Assembly (NCBI RefSeq): GCF_020026925.1 | Contig: NZ_JAIQDW010000013.1 | Location: 80,824 to 144,823, forward strand | Direction: 5' to 3' | Length of the DNA: 64,000 bases | Source of the DNA: Flavobacterium hibisci | Lineage (GTDB): Bacteria > Bacteroidota > Bacteroidia > Flavobacteriales > Flavobacteriaceae | Shown here: in pieces, positions 36,862 to 46,683 of the stretch | Layout of the letters: the number at the start of each line of letters is the position of its first letter | Numbering within the stretch: position 1 is the stretch's first letter | Translations under genes and position numbers: made by a program | The notes under the pieces: generated by a model | Database searches by the model: none | The model's input: only the letters and a program-made list of their open reading frames with translations | Told to the model about the DNA's origin: nothing

Positions 36862-37647
36862 ATGTTCAAGCAAATAGCCTTAACTTTTTTTACAATATTT
36901 GGTATTACCACGGTATCAAATGCACAATTAGCCTACGAAATTGGATTGATCGCTGGCCCAGTAGCATTTCAGTCTGATTACGGACAAAGACACGATCAAT
37001 CTACAAATATCGGAAATACCGGATTTGGAATTGGTGCGGTTCATTGGATAAACTTCTCATCAGCTGCTAATGGCAATGAATATTTTAATGAACACTTTAA
37101 AGTTCGTTCTGAAATTTCGTTTTCTCATACCAACTTTCAGCATTATGGAAAATGGATTGAAGGCAAGCCATCTGCCGGAAAAGAAAAACTAAAAGCGATG
37201 AGTGGAAAAACCAGTATGCTAAATATTGGAGCTCAAATAAATTACTCGCCCTTTATGACGATTCATGAATTCGAAAAACATGTAGGCAGTTTTTACCCTT
37301 ATTTAAGTGTTGGTGCTATGGCAAGTTACTATGACACTAAAGCGAATTCTTCTCTTGGTCCATTAGGATCGCCAGCAACAACTTTTGACAAGTATTTAGT
37401 ACCATCAGATGGTCATAAATACGGTTTTGCATCCGAAAACGGCATTGCATTTTCTCTGCTTCTTGGAGTTGGCGTACAATATAAACTGGATGAAATGAAC
37501 GATTTGCTTTTTGAAGTACGCTATCAGGGATTCAATTCTGACTGGATTGACGGATTAAATCCGAACCGGGATCTTTACAAAGAAAACAAAGCAAATGATT
37601 CGCAAGTGTGGTTTAATTTTGGATATTCCCACTATTTAGAATTCTAA
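36862..37647 (+). CDS. THC0290_0291 family envelope protein
   Basis: The protein has 261 residues from MFKQIALTFFTIFGI. A TTG six codons upstream was rejected because the signal peptide begins at this ATG. After signal cleavage (near SNAQ) the body LAYEIGLIAGPVAFQSDYGQRHD is characteristic of a flavobacterial family annotated THC0290_0291. Alternating amphipathic strands and the terminal aromatic pattern (VWFNFGYSHYLEF) suggest a small outer-membrane beta-barrel. The function is unknown. Confidence 0.8.
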   Translation: MFKQIALTFFTIFGITTVSNAQLAYEIGLIAGPVAFQSDYGQRHDQSTNIGNTGFGIGAVHWINFSSAANGNEYFNEHFKVRSEISFSHTNFQHYGKWIEGKPSAGKEKLKAMSGKTSMLNIGAQINYSPFMTIHEFEKHVGSFYPYLSVGAMASYYDTKANSSLGPLGSPATTFDKYLVPSDGHKYGFASENGIAFSLLLGVGVQYKLDEMNDLLFEVRYQGFNSDWIDGLNPNRDLYKENKANDSQVWFNFGYSHYLEF

Positions 37648-37668
37648 AAGCAATAATAATATTAAAAC

Positions 37669-37703
37669 ACAAACCCCAACTCGAAAGAATTGGGGTTTTG
37701 TTT
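37669..37703. terminator. Bidirectional terminator
   Basis: The stem AAACCCCAA / TTGGGGTTT (37671-37698) with A and T flanks separates two convergent genes. Confidence 0.88.
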
Positions 37704-38846
37704 TTATGATAAAGCTTGTTCTAAATCCGCTATTAAATCTTCAGCATCTTCAATACCTACACTTAGGCGCACAAGATCATCTGTAATTCCAACCTCAGCT
37801 CTTTTATCTGCCGGAATAGATGCATGGGTCATTAAAGCCGGATGATTCGCCAATGACTCTACTCCTCCTAAAGATTCTGCTAAAGTAAATACTTTAAGTT
37901 TCTCTAAAAAAGCAATTGAATCCTCTTTTCTACCTGAAGCGAAAGTAAAAGACACCATTCCGCCAAAAGCTTTCATTTGTTTTCTAGCAATTTCATGAAA
38001 TGGGTGACTTTTTAATCCAGGATAATAAACGGTTTTAATTTTTGGATGGTTACTTAAAAATTCAACTACCTTTTCTCCGTTTTCACAATGTCTCTGAACT
38101 CTTAACGAAAGTGTTTTTATTCCTCTCAAAACCAGAAAACTATCCATTGGTCCTAATGTTGCCCCGGTTGCAAATTGCTGAAAATGCAATTGTTCACCCA
38201 AAGCTTCATCTTTCACAATTAAGGCTCCGGCAATAACATCTGAATGACCACTTAAATATTTGGTTGCCGAATGCATTACGATATCGGCACCTAAATCAAG
38301 TGGTTTTTGCAAATAAGGTGTTGCAAAAGTATTGTCTACCGCCAGCCAGATTTTGTTTTGTTTTGTGATTTTGGCGATTTCCTCAATATCGGCCAGTTTC
38401 ATTAAAGGATTTGTTGGCGTTTCTATCCAGATTAACTTGGTGTTTTCATTGATCAAAGATTTCAGTTTTGCAATATCAGTCATATCAGCAAAATGGAATT
38501 TAATTCCCGAGTCTTTGTAAATTCTGGAGAACATTCTATAAGTCCCTCCATACAAATCATCCATAGCAATTACTTCATCACCTGCTTTAAATGATCTCAG
38601 GATACAATCCGTAGCCGCTAAACCCGATGAAAATGCCAGTCCGCGGGTACCATTCTCAATACTTGCCAATGCATTTTCTAAAGCCATTCTTGTAGGATTT
38701 GAGGCGCGGCTATATTCGTAATCACCCAATGGCTTGCCCGGACTTGTCTGAACATATGTTGAAGTTTGATACACCGGAGGCATAACAGCTCCTGTAGCCG
38801 GATCATGATGCTGACCTCCATGGATCACTTTTGTATTGAATTTCAT
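37704..38846 (-). CDS. Cystathionine gamma-synthase/lyase-type PLP enzyme
   Basis: The 380-residue enzyme of the Cys/Met metabolism PLP family has its PLP lysine in MHSATKYLSGHSDV (about residue 198). The N-terminal YQTSTYVQTSPG and YEYSRASNPTR give the phosphate- and substrate-binding Tyr/Arg. GGVESLANHPALMTHASI and RLSVGIEDAEDLIADLE are the family C-terminus. Gamma-synthase (methionine biosynthesis) and gamma-lyase (cysteine formation) are not separable by eye. The gene appears to be monocistronic, with TAAATTTG about 34 bp upstream as a possible -7 element. Confidence 0.9.
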   Translation of the reverse strand: MKFNTKVIHGGQHHDPATGAVMPPVYQTSTYVQTSPGKPLGDYEYSRASNPTRMALENALASIENGTRGLAFSSGLAATDCILRSFKAGDEVIAMDDLYGGTYRMFSRIYKDSGIKFHFADMTDIAKLKSLINENTKLIWIETPTNPLMKLADIEEIAKITKQNKIWLAVDNTFATPYLQKPLDLGADIVMHSATKYLSGHSDVIAGALIVKDEALGEQLHFQQFATGATLGPMDSFLVLRGIKTLSLRVQRHCENGEKVVEFLSNHPKIKTVYYPGLKSHPFHEIARKQMKAFGGMVSFTFASGRKEDSIAFLEKLKVFTLAESLGGVESLANHPALMTHASIPADKRAEVGITDDLVRLSVGIEDAEDLIADLEQALS

Positions 38847-38951
38847 ATAGTTATAAATTTTAAATACTTAATACTTTCACAAATTTACTTTTAAATTTAT
38901 TCAAATCCAGATACAACTTCTTACCTTTAAGTATAATTAACACTTTTTAAG

Positions 38952-39695
38952 ATGAAACTTTATTCTCTTCTTGCCGCGGTGCTCCTATTACTAACAGGCT
39001 GCACAAAAACATTAACTTTTGAAAATGAGGTATTTGAAAAAGAATCTAAAATACCGTGCAAAAAAGACTGTCCTAAAATTACAATCGAAGTACCAATTGC
39101 AAAAAATATTCCTGTTGTAGCTGACAGTATTAATAAAAAGATATTAGGTGTTTTAAAAGACATTGTTTATTTCGGAGAAAAACCTTCAGAAGTTAAAGAT
39201 TATAAAAGCCTGGTTGATTCTTTTATTGGTTCTTATGAAGAAATGCATAAAAAATTCCCAACTGAAACATTCGGCTGGGAAGCTAAAGTGAAAGGAAATA
39301 TTGAATATCAATCCGATCAGATTTTAAACATTAAACTGGATCACTATACTTTTACAGGCGGTGCTCACGGATATCAGGGCTTTCGTTCGCTTCTATTTAA
39401 TCCTGATACCGGAAAAACCATTTTTAGCGATGAATTATTTAAAAACGAAAAAGAGTTTAAGGCTTTCGCCGAAAAAGAGTTCCGAAAAAAATATAAAATA
39501 CCGGCTAAAGCGAACATAAATGCAACAGGATTGATGTTCGAAAAAGATGTTTTTCAATTGCCTCAAAATATATTTTACACTGAGGAAGGCCTGTTACTAT
39601 ATTACAATTCGTATGAAACAGCTTCCTATGCGGATGGTCCAAAAGAGATTTTGTTCCCGTATGAACAGATAAGTAAATATTTAAAATTCAAATGA
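38952..39695 (+). CDS. RsiV-like lipoprotein, DUF4163/DUF3298
   Basis: The 247-residue protein has a lipoprotein signal with lipobox LLTGC (Cys about 17). The N-terminal DUF4163-like part is KITIEVPIAKNIPVVADSIN. The DUF3298 part contains the diagnostic YTFTGGAHGYQGFRSLLFNPDTGKTI and ends ILFPYEQISKYLK. Related domains in B. subtilis RsiV bind lysozyme. Here no sigma factor is adjacent, so a signalling role is not supported. It is probably a periplasmic or outer-membrane lipoprotein. Confidence 0.85.
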   Translation: MKLYSLLAAVLLLLTGCTKTLTFENEVFEKESKIPCKKDCPKITIEVPIAKNIPVVADSINKKILGVLKDIVYFGEKPSEVKDYKSLVDSFIGSYEEMHKKFPTETFGWEAKVKGNIEYQSDQILNIKLDHYTFTGGAHGYQGFRSLLFNPDTGKTIFSDELFKNEKEFKAFAEKEFRKKYKIPAKANINATGLMFEKDVFQLPQNIFYTEEGLLLYYNSYETASYADGPKEILFPYEQISKYLKFK

Positions 39696-39731
39696 TTAAG
39701 TCATATCACAACAGTAAATCTCTGCAGAAGA

Positions 39732-40871
39732 TTACTGAACATCATATTTCATTTTACGTAAAACCCGTAATGATTCCTTAAAAGAAAGATATATTTGGCT
39801 AAACGGTTTTAAAAGTAATTTGGCATCAATAAGTTTTTGTTTGGCTTCGTCAAAACCATTCAGATAACAAATCATAAAAGTGGAAGGCAGGTTTTCTAAA
39901 TCTTTTAATTCACGCTCTGACAAAGCAAAACCATTTTGCAGTTTTTGAAGCAATGCAATATTCGAATTGTAAATATGAAAAAGCATTCGTCTATTGAATT
40001 CCGGAGGCTGAAAAAGCATTTGACGGTCAATTTTATAATATCCGTTGTCAAAAAAATGTATAGTTTGCTTTTCTAGTGGATAATAACTGGTTTTATCGTT
40101 TAAACCCAGAGGAACATATTCGGTTATGGTAAAAGTATCATCATCAAAAACAATTGTAACAACATCCTGAGCCGAATAAAAAAGCTTGATCTGTTCATTT
40201 ATCAATTCAATATCTACCCGCGAGAGAAAGGTTTTATCTCTGGATTTTTTTGGTACTCCGGCCCAGCAGATAACAAACAATTCTTTAAAAACACGATATT
40301 TTGGAGACATATCTTTATGCCTGAAATTCATAAAATCGAATACACCGTCAAGCGTATACTGGATACTGTTTCGGGAACTATTTTCGATTCCGATAACTGT
40401 TTCAGTATTCTGGTAATTTTTTTCGATTTCACCCTCTACCGGAACCGAATTGCTTCCCCGCCTAATAAAAATACTATTGGCCGGAATAGTATGAATTCCT
40501 TTTTTGAAAGATGAAATCTGGCTTTTGGGCTTAATCGTAACCAGTCCAATCACCTTATCTTTTGGAAGATTGGGGAAAGGCACATTTTCGTACTGGATTT
40601 TAGGCGGATTTTCCAGAAAAGCATTGACCAGATTCTGAATCCGGCTGTCATCAAAGAAATCATCACCCACAATTTCATTATCATGATCTTCAACACCAAC
40701 AACGATATAAGAATTATTGGCAGGGTTTGAATTTGACAAAGCGCAGATATGTTTCAAAAACTTTCCTTTTCCTTCGCGCGAGTGTAAATTCAGCTGCCTT
40801 TTTTTATCATAAAAACTGCTCTCATCATTATGAGCTAAAAGATTTTTAATTAAAAGGCGTTTATTAATCAT
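39732..40871 (-). CDS. AlbA_2/Schlafen-like domain protein
   Basis: The 379-residue protein has an N-terminal AlbA_2 domain: LNLHSREGKGKFLKHICALSN, NNSYIVVGVEDHDNEIVGDDFF and VIGLVTIKPKS (about 28-155). The remainder (about 165-379) has no motif I recognise. Family members are annotated as ATP-binding or nucleic-acid-binding regulators. No Walker A is apparent. It is convergent with the lipoprotein gene and alone in its transcription unit. The function is uncertain. Confidence 0.78.
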   Translation of the reverse strand: MINKRLLIKNLLAHNDESSFYDKKRQLNLHSREGKGKFLKHICALSNSNPANNSYIVVGVEDHDNEIVGDDFFDDSRIQNLVNAFLENPPKIQYENVPFPNLPKDKVIGLVTIKPKSQISSFKKGIHTIPANSIFIRRGSNSVPVEGEIEKNYQNTETVIGIENSSRNSIQYTLDGVFDFMNFRHKDMSPKYRVFKELFVICWAGVPKKSRDKTFLSRVDIELINEQIKLFYSAQDVVTIVFDDDTFTITEYVPLGLNDKTSYYPLEKQTIHFFDNGYYKIDRQMLFQPPEFNRRMLFHIYNSNIALLQKLQNGFALSERELKDLENLPSTFMICYLNGFDEAKQKLIDAKLLLKPFSQIYLSFKESLRVLRKMKYDVQ

Positions 40872-41003
40872 TATTTTTAAGATGTTAGACTGGCTTAGAT
40901 GATTAGAATTCTTGGATTATTCATTTTTCTCTTGTTTCATTTTAGACTTCTCAGATTATTAAACAGCTAAACCCAAGAAGTTTAAATTAGTCTAAAATAT
41001 AAG

Positions 41004-41756
41004 CTAGTCTCTTTTAACGATCGTTGATGATGCCTGCGCTGCCGGCATAACAATCAAATCGGCAATATTTACATGGTAAGGTCTTGAAACCACAAAATGA
41101 ATAATTTCGGCTATATCTTCTGCTTTCAGAGGATCAAAACCTTTGTAAACATTTGAAGCTCTTTCGGTATCTCCTTTAAAACGTACTTCACTAAATTCTG
41201 TTTCAACCAAACCCGGATGTATTCCGCTTACTTTAATTTTGTGTGGGTTCAAATCCATTCGCATTCCCTGAGTAATAGCATCCACAGCATGTTTTGATCC
41301 GCAGTATACATTCCCATTCGGATAAACCTCTTTCCCTGCAGTTGAACCAATGTTGATAATGTGTCCCGATTCCCTTTCAGTCATTTGCGGAATAATAGCT
41401 TTCGAAACATATAAAAGTCCTTTTACATTGATATCAATCATGGCATCCCAATCATCAATATCACCATTCTGAATTGGATCTAATCCGTGTGCATTCCCTG
41501 CATTATTGATTAAAACGTCAATATTCGAAAAATATTCCGGTAAGGAATTTATACTTTCAAAAACAGCATTTTTATCCCTGACATCAAAAGACAAAGAATG
41601 TACCTCAGTATATCCTGAAAGTTCTTTTTCGAGTTCGCTTAATCGTTCTTTACGCCTTCCGCAAATAATAATTTTATAATGATTTCGTGCAAAAATCTGA
41701 GCTGTTGCCTTCCCAATTCCGCTTGTAGCACCGGTAATTAAAACTGTTTTTTTCAT
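41004..41756 (-). CDS. SDR-family NAD(P)-dependent oxidoreductase, YdfG-like
   Basis: The protein has 250 residues from MKKTVLITGATSG. An upstream ATG at 41777 would add MAKHIVR before the first strand of the Rossmann fold and is less likely. The cofactor motif TGATSGIGKAT, NNAGNA, the catalytic Ser in INIGSTAG and YCGSKHA (Tyr-x3-Lys) are all present. The sequence resembles 3-hydroxy acid dehydrogenases of the YdfG type that act on serine or 3-hydroxypropionate. The substrate is not proven. It is 100 bp downstream of the aldo/keto reductase gene. Confidence 0.88.
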   Translation of the reverse strand: MKKTVLITGATSGIGKATAQIFARNHYKIIICGRRKERLSELEKELSGYTEVHSLSFDVRDKNAVFESINSLPEYFSNIDVLINNAGNAHGLDPIQNGDIDDWDAMIDINVKGLLYVSKAIIPQMTERESGHIINIGSTAGKEVYPNGNVYCGSKHAVDAITQGMRMDLNPHKIKVSGIHPGLVETEFSEVRFKGDTERASNVYKGFDPLKAEDIAEIIHFVVSRPYHVNIADLIVMPAAQASSTIVKRD

Positions 41757-41877
41757 CCTGACTATATGTTTTGCCATAAATTAAACAACTTTCATTTATT
41801 GAAAACTCCATTTTAATTTGTGGCAACTATTTTCGCTTAAGCGAATTTTACTTCTGTTATGTTTATAAATTATTATT

Positions 41878-42750
41878 TTAAAGCAACTCTTCTCCCCTGC
41901 TTTCAGTCCATATTGCAAACCAGTCTTCCTTATCCATTTCCAGTTCTACTGCTTTCATCAATGATTGAATTCTGGCGACATTTACAGTTCCTGCAACCGG
42001 AATCACTTTTGCCGGATGTTTTAAAATCCATGTTAATAAAAGTGTATCAGATCCTAAATGATATTTTTCTACTAATGTCGAAAGTAATTTCTTCAGACGA
42101 CGTGTTTGTTGACTATCTTCCCTAAAAACAGTACCCAGCGGATTCCATGCCAATGGTCGGATTCCGTATATTTGCGCATAATCAAAAGTTCCGTCAGTCA
42201 TCGGTTCAAAATTCGTAGCCGAAAATTGTACTGAATGATAACTAACATCTGTTTTCTGACGAATTAACTCAACTTGTGAATTACTGAAGTTTCCAACTCC
42301 AAAATCAATGATTTTCCCTTCTGATTTCAGTTTTTCAATTGCTTCAGCAATTTCATCAGCCTGCATTAACGGACTTGGTCTTTGCAGTAAAAAAACATCG
42401 ATATAATCTGTTTTTAATTTTTTCAGGGATTCTTCTGCTGACCAGATTATATATTCTTTAGAATGTTCATAATGCCTGACTTTATTATTACGGTTTTCGG
42501 TAACCATCTGAATACCGCATTTGGTAATTAACTGCAATTTTTCGCGAGAAATTTTACTGTCATGAAGTGCTTTTCCAAAATCTGCTTCTGTGGTGTAATC
42601 TCCGTAAATATCGGAGTGGTCGAAAGTAGTAATTTTGTTTTCGATACAGAGCTGTATCATGCTTTCCATTTCTTTTGATGTAAGATTTTTATCCCAAACT
42701 CCCCAATTCCTAACCCCTGAAATTACAGGTGATAATAAAGTTTTGCTCAT
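41878..42750 (-). CDS. Aldo/keto reductase, YdhF-like
   Basis: The 290-residue TIM-barrel NADPH-dependent oxidoreductase has the active-site Asp and Tyr in TFDHSDIYGDY, the Lys in LQLITKCGI and the His region in VSYHSVQFS. The C-terminal cofactor segment is IPVAGTVNVARIQSLMKAVE. The sequence order fits the YdhF group. It probably forms a redox pair with the downstream SDR gene, but both substrates are unknown. Confidence 0.9.
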   Translation of the reverse strand: MSKTLLSPVISGVRNWGVWDKNLTSKEMESMIQLCIENKITTFDHSDIYGDYTTEADFGKALHDSKISREKLQLITKCGIQMVTENRNNKVRHYEHSKEYIIWSAEESLKKLKTDYIDVFLLQRPSPLMQADEIAEAIEKLKSEGKIIDFGVGNFSNSQVELIRQKTDVSYHSVQFSATNFEPMTDGTFDYAQIYGIRPLAWNPLGTVFREDSQQTRRLKKLLSTLVEKYHLGSDTLLLTWILKHPAKVIPVAGTVNVARIQSLMKAVELEMDKEDWFAIWTESRGEELL

Positions 42751-42973
42751 GTTTTGTTGTATTATTTTTAGTAATAATGATGTCTGCTTACAGCATAATC
42801 ACCAAAGTTCTTAAAAATATAAAAATAGATTCACAATTCGTCCTTAAAATTAGGGTTTTGGTCGAAGTTTTAACCATTTTTTAACATCTTACTTCTTAAA
42901 AAATATTCAATTTGCACTCTCAAAAATCAGGTATAAAAATCACAAGTTTTAAAAGGTTTTTAAAAATATTTAT

Positions 42974-43978
42974 ATGGAAGAAAATACAACGACTTTAGAC
43001 ATTAGAGCGATAAATGAAAAAATTGAGAGAGAAAGTGCTTTTATAGACCTTCTTACAATGGAAATGAACAAAGTTATTGTGGGCCAGAAACACATGGTCG
43101 AGCGTTTATTAATCGGGCTATTAGGACAAGGGCATATTTTACTGGAAGGTGTTCCTGGTTTAGCAAAAACTTTGGCGATTAATACTTTATCACAAGCAGT
43201 TCAGGGTTCTTTCAGCCGTATCCAGTTTACGCCGGATTTATTACCTGCCGATGTTATCGGAACCATGATTTACAACATTAAAGCAAACGAATTCTCTATT
43301 AAAAAGGGGCCAATTTTTGCTAACTTCGTACTTGCCGATGAGATCAACCGTGCTCCTGCCAAAGTTCAGTCTGCACTTTTGGAAGCAATGCAGGAAAAAC
43401 AGGTTACAATTGGAGATACCACTTTTAAGCTTGATCGTCCGTTTTTAGTATTGGCTACTCAGAATCCTGTTGAACAGGAAGGAACTTATCAGCTTCCTGA
43501 AGCTCAGGTTGACCGTTTCATGCTGAAAACCGTTATCGATTATCCAAAAATTGACGAAGAGCGCTTTGTAATTCGCCAAAACCTAAAAGGAAGTTACGAA
43601 AAAGTAAATCCTGTAGTTTCTGTAGAACAAATTCTGCGTGCACAGGAAGCCGTTCGTGAAGTTTACATGGATGAAAAAATCGAAAAATATATCTTAGATA
43701 TCATCTTTGCTACCCGTTATCCGGAAAAGTATAAACTAGCCGACTTAAAACCGCTTATCAGTTTTGGAGCATCACCACGTGGAAGTATCAATTTAGCCAA
43801 TGCGGCAAAATGTTATGCATTCATCAAACGCCGTGGATATGTAATTCCAGAGGATGTTCGTGCTGTTGTACATGACGTACTTCGTCACAGAGTTGGAATA
43901 ACGTATGAAGCTGAGGCTGAAAACATTACTTCTGTAGACATTATCAACAAAATCGTAAACGAGATTGAGGTACCTTAA
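42974..43978 (+). CDS. moxR: MoxR-family AAA+ ATPase
   Basis: The 334-residue chaperone-like ATPase has Walker A HILLEGVPGLAKT (about residue 55), Walker B FVLADEINRAPAKVQSALLEAMQE, ATQNPVEQEGTYQLPEAQVDRF with sensor 1, and an Arg-finger region. MoxR proteins assist maturation of VWA-domain partners. It heads a run of eight same-direction genes ending in batE, and the DUF58 and two VWA proteins downstream are the probable partners. Confidence 0.94.
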   Translation: MEENTTTLDIRAINEKIERESAFIDLLTMEMNKVIVGQKHMVERLLIGLLGQGHILLEGVPGLAKTLAINTLSQAVQGSFSRIQFTPDLLPADVIGTMIYNIKANEFSIKKGPIFANFVLADEINRAPAKVQSALLEAMQEKQVTIGDTTFKLDRPFLVLATQNPVEQEGTYQLPEAQVDRFMLKTVIDYPKIDEERFVIRQNLKGSYEKVNPVVSVEQILRAQEAVREVYMDEKIEKYILDIIFATRYPEKYKLADLKPLISFGASPRGSINLANAAKCYAFIKRRGYVIPEDVRAVVHDVLRHRVGITYEAEAENITSVDIINKIVNEIEVP

Positions 43979-44056
43979 AAATTTGTTTCAAGTTTCAAGT
44001 TTCAGGTTGTTGCAAGACAAACTTGAAACTTTTAAACTTTAAACTTTAAACAAATA
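43979..44056. repeat. TTTCAAGTTT-type dispersed repeat
   Basis: The spacer between moxR and the DUF58 gene is made of TTTCAAG/CTTGAAA and TTTAAACTTTAAAC units, partly inverted around 44010-44035. Similar units fill 59340-59425. Confidence 0.65.
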
Positions 44057-44058
44057 GA

Positions 44059-44922
44059 ATGGATACAAAAGAGCTTTTAAAAAAAGTACGGAAAATAGAA
44101 ATCAAAACCAAAAGACTGAGCAATCACATCTTTTCAGGAGAATACCATTCTTCATTTAAAGGGCGCGGGATGACTTTTAGCGAGGTACGCCAATACCAAT
44201 ATGGCGATGATATTCGTAACATCGATTGGAATGTAACCGCACGCTATAACGAAGCCCACGTAAAAGTTTTTGAAGAAGAACGCGAGCTGACTATGGTTTT
44301 AATGGTAGACATTTCGGGTTCTGAAGGTTTTGGTTCAAAAAGTCAGTTTAAAAAAGACATCGTAACTGAAATTGCTGCAACGATGGCTTTTTCCGCTACA
44401 CAAAATAACGACAAGATTGGATTAATATTGTTTTCTGATAATGTTGAATTATACATTCCGCCAAAAAAAGGGCGTTCGCACGTTTTGAGAATTATTCGTG
44501 AATTGATCGAATTTGAACCAAAAAGCCAAAAAACAGATATCGCCCAAGCTTTAAAGTTTCTTTCAGGAACACAAAAAAAGAAAGCAATTGTTTTTATGAT
44601 TTCAGATTTTATGTCTGAAAATTATGAGCACACTTTAAAAATTGCTTCTAAAAAACATGATATTACAGGTGTTCGGGTTTACGATATCCGTGAAGAAAAA
44701 ATCCCAAATTTAGGAATGGTAACGATGCTTGATGCGGAAACCGGAAAAATTCAGCTCGTAGATACCGGTTCTAAAAAAGTCCGAATGAATTATGAAAAAC
44801 ACTATCAGGAACGTGTCAGCTACTTTAAGGAAATTTTCAGCAAATCCGGAGCTGGTGTCGTAAACACAAGAGTTGATGAAAATTACGTAACTAAATTACT
44901 GGGGTATTTCAAATCAAGATAA
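44059..44922 (+). CDS. DUF58 domain protein
   Basis: The 287-residue protein has the DUF58 signature YQYGDDIRNIDWNVTARYNEAHVKVFEEERELT (about 52-83), followed by a VWA-like fold with DISGSEGFG as a MIDAS-like DxSGS. It has no membrane segments. These proteins are encoded next to MoxR across bacteria and are thought to bridge it to the VWA membrane proteins. It lies 80 bp after moxR. Confidence 0.9.
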   Translation: MDTKELLKKVRKIEIKTKRLSNHIFSGEYHSSFKGRGMTFSEVRQYQYGDDIRNIDWNVTARYNEAHVKVFEEERELTMVLMVDISGSEGFGSKSQFKKDIVTEIAATMAFSATQNNDKIGLILFSDNVELYIPPKKGRSHVLRIIRELIEFEPKSQKTDIAQALKFLSGTQKKKAIVFMISDFMSENYEHTLKIASKKHDITGVRVYDIREEKIPNLGMVTMLDAETGKIQLVDTGSKKVRMNYEKHYQERVSYFKEIFSKSGAGVVNTRVDENYVTKLLGYFKSR

Positions 44923-45048
44923 TTTTAGATTATCAGAGATCTTAGTTTGTTAGAATATTAGATTAATTTGAAGAATAATCGAAAATAAATCGCTTAAGCT
45001 GAATCTGTTTTAAGCTTCATTTTAGACTAAAATCTGAAATCAAATCAA
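44923..45048. repeat. TTAGATTAT-type repeat spacer
   Basis: The spacer carries TTTTAGATTATCAGAG and later TTTTAGACTAAAATCTGAAA, resembling the spacer at 40905-41000 (TTTTAGACTTCTCAGATTAT). No gene is present. Confidence 0.45.
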
Positions 45049-46683
45049 ATGAAATTAAAATTTTACATATTTCTATTTTTACTTTCCTCAACTGTTTTTG
45101 CACAAAATAAGCAGATTGAAACCAGTATCGATACTACAAAAAATAAAATTGGCGCCGAGTTTAAGCTAACGCTTAAAACGATCGTAAGTTCAAAATCTAA
45201 AGTTGTATTTCCTGCTTTAAAAAACATTGGTCCATTAGAAGTGATTCAATCGTACCCAATTGACACCGTTAAAAAAGACGGCACTTATGAGCTTATCAAA
45301 AAATATGGCTTGACACAATTTGATTCCGGAAGATATGTTATTCCGCCAGTTAAGATTCTGATTGATAAAAAGCCTCATTTAAGCGATCCGGTTTCAGTTG
45401 AAGTAGCCAGTGTGAAAGTGGATACTCTACAGCAAAAAATGTATGATATTAAAGATATCTCAACTGTTGAAAACGGTATTGGAGACTGGTGGATTTATCT
45501 TTTGATTGTAGTTCTGATTATAGGAATTGGTGTTTTCGTTTATTGGTATATGAAAAAACACCAAAAGAAAAAAATTGAAGAAGAAGTTTATAAAACGCCT
45601 ATTGAAAAAGCGACAAGCTTATTAAACAATCTTGAGAAAAAAGAACTTTGGCAAAAAGGCGAAGTAAAAGAATATTATAGTGAACTGACTGATATTGCCC
45701 GTAATTATATAGAAGAAGCAATTCAGATTCCGGCAATGGAAAGCACAACTTCTGAACTGATTCAGGGTCTTAAAACGGCTTCTGCCAAAAAGAAAATGAG
45801 CCTTACTCCCGAAACTGTTGAAAATCTGGAACGTGTTTTAAGACAGGCAGATTTGGTGAAATTTGCAAAATCAAAACCATTAGAGTTTGAAATTACTGAA
45901 GACAGAAATAAGATTCAAAAAGCAATTTTAACGCTGGATAATGCTATCCCTACAGAAGTTCCTGTTGAGGAAGAAGATCAATTATTAAACGAAGCCCAAA
46001 AACAAAAACAAATTCAGCTTCAGTTAAAGAAAAAAAGAAATAAACGTATTGCAATTGCTGCTGCAACTGTAGTTTTTTTACTTACTGCAACCACTACTTA
46101 TTTCGTTGTCACTAAAGGTTTTAATTATGTAAAAGACAATATAATTGGACACCCAACCAAAGAATTACTGGAAGGGGAATGGATAAAAAGCGAGTACGGC
46201 AATCCTGGTGTTTTAATTGAAACCCCAAGGGTTTTACAACGACTTGATACTCAAAAAGTATTACCAAAAGAGGCTATGGCCCTTATAAAGGAAATGCAGC
46301 TTTTTGGTTACGGAAGTTTACTTGATAATTTTTATATAACGGTTTCTACAGCTAAATTTAAAAACCCTACAGAAATTGATTTATCAAAAGCCCTTGAAGG
46401 CAATTTAAAAATAATCGAAGCTCAGGGTGCCAGAAATATGATTACAAAACAAGAAGATTTTGAAACTAAAGAAGGCATTACGGGAATAAAAGGGTACGGA
46501 ACTTTTACCTTTATTAATGAAAACCTGAAAACAAGCGCTAAACTTTACTACGAAGTCCTGATGTTTAAACAAGATGGCGGATTACAGCAAATTGCTATAT
46601 TCCATGAAGAAGGAGATACGTATGCTAATGATATTTCGGATAGAATTTTAAATTCTGTTGAACTTAAAAGAGCAAGCAACTAA
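45049..46683 (+). CDS. Bat-operon membrane protein of unknown function
   Basis: The 544-residue protein has a signal peptide ending VFAQ, an N-terminal BatD-like beta domain (about 20-130), a transmembrane helix at about 146-167, a Lys/Glu-rich helical cytoplasmic region containing KGEVKEYYSELTDIARNYIEEA (resembling DUF4381), a second transmembrane helix at about 335-352 and a further 190-residue periplasmic domain. The stop codon overlaps the batA start by one base (TAATG), which supports translational coupling. Position between DUF58 and batA suggests a scaffold in the same complex. Confidence 0.8.
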   Translation: MKLKFYIFLFLLSSTVFAQNKQIETSIDTTKNKIGAEFKLTLKTIVSSKSKVVFPALKNIGPLEVIQSYPIDTVKKDGTYELIKKYGLTQFDSGRYVIPPVKILIDKKPHLSDPVSVEVASVKVDTLQQKMYDIKDISTVENGIGDWWIYLLIVVLIIGIGVFVYWYMKKHQKKKIEEEVYKTPIEKATSLLNNLEKKELWQKGEVKEYYSELTDIARNYIEEAIQIPAMESTTSELIQGLKTASAKKKMSLTPETVENLERVLRQADLVKFAKSKPLEFEITEDRNKIQKAILTLDNAIPTEVPVEEEDQLLNEAQKQKQIQLQLKKKRNKRIAIAAATVVFLLTATTTYFVVTKGFNYVKDNIIGHPTKELLEGEWIKSEYGNPGVLIETPRVLQRLDTQKVLPKEAMALIKEMQLFGYGSLLDNFYITVSTAKFKNPTEIDLSKALEGNLKIIEAQGARNMITKQEDFETKEGITGIKGYGTFTFINENLKTSAKLYYEVLMFKQDGGLQQIAIFHEEGDTYANDISDRILNSVELKRASN

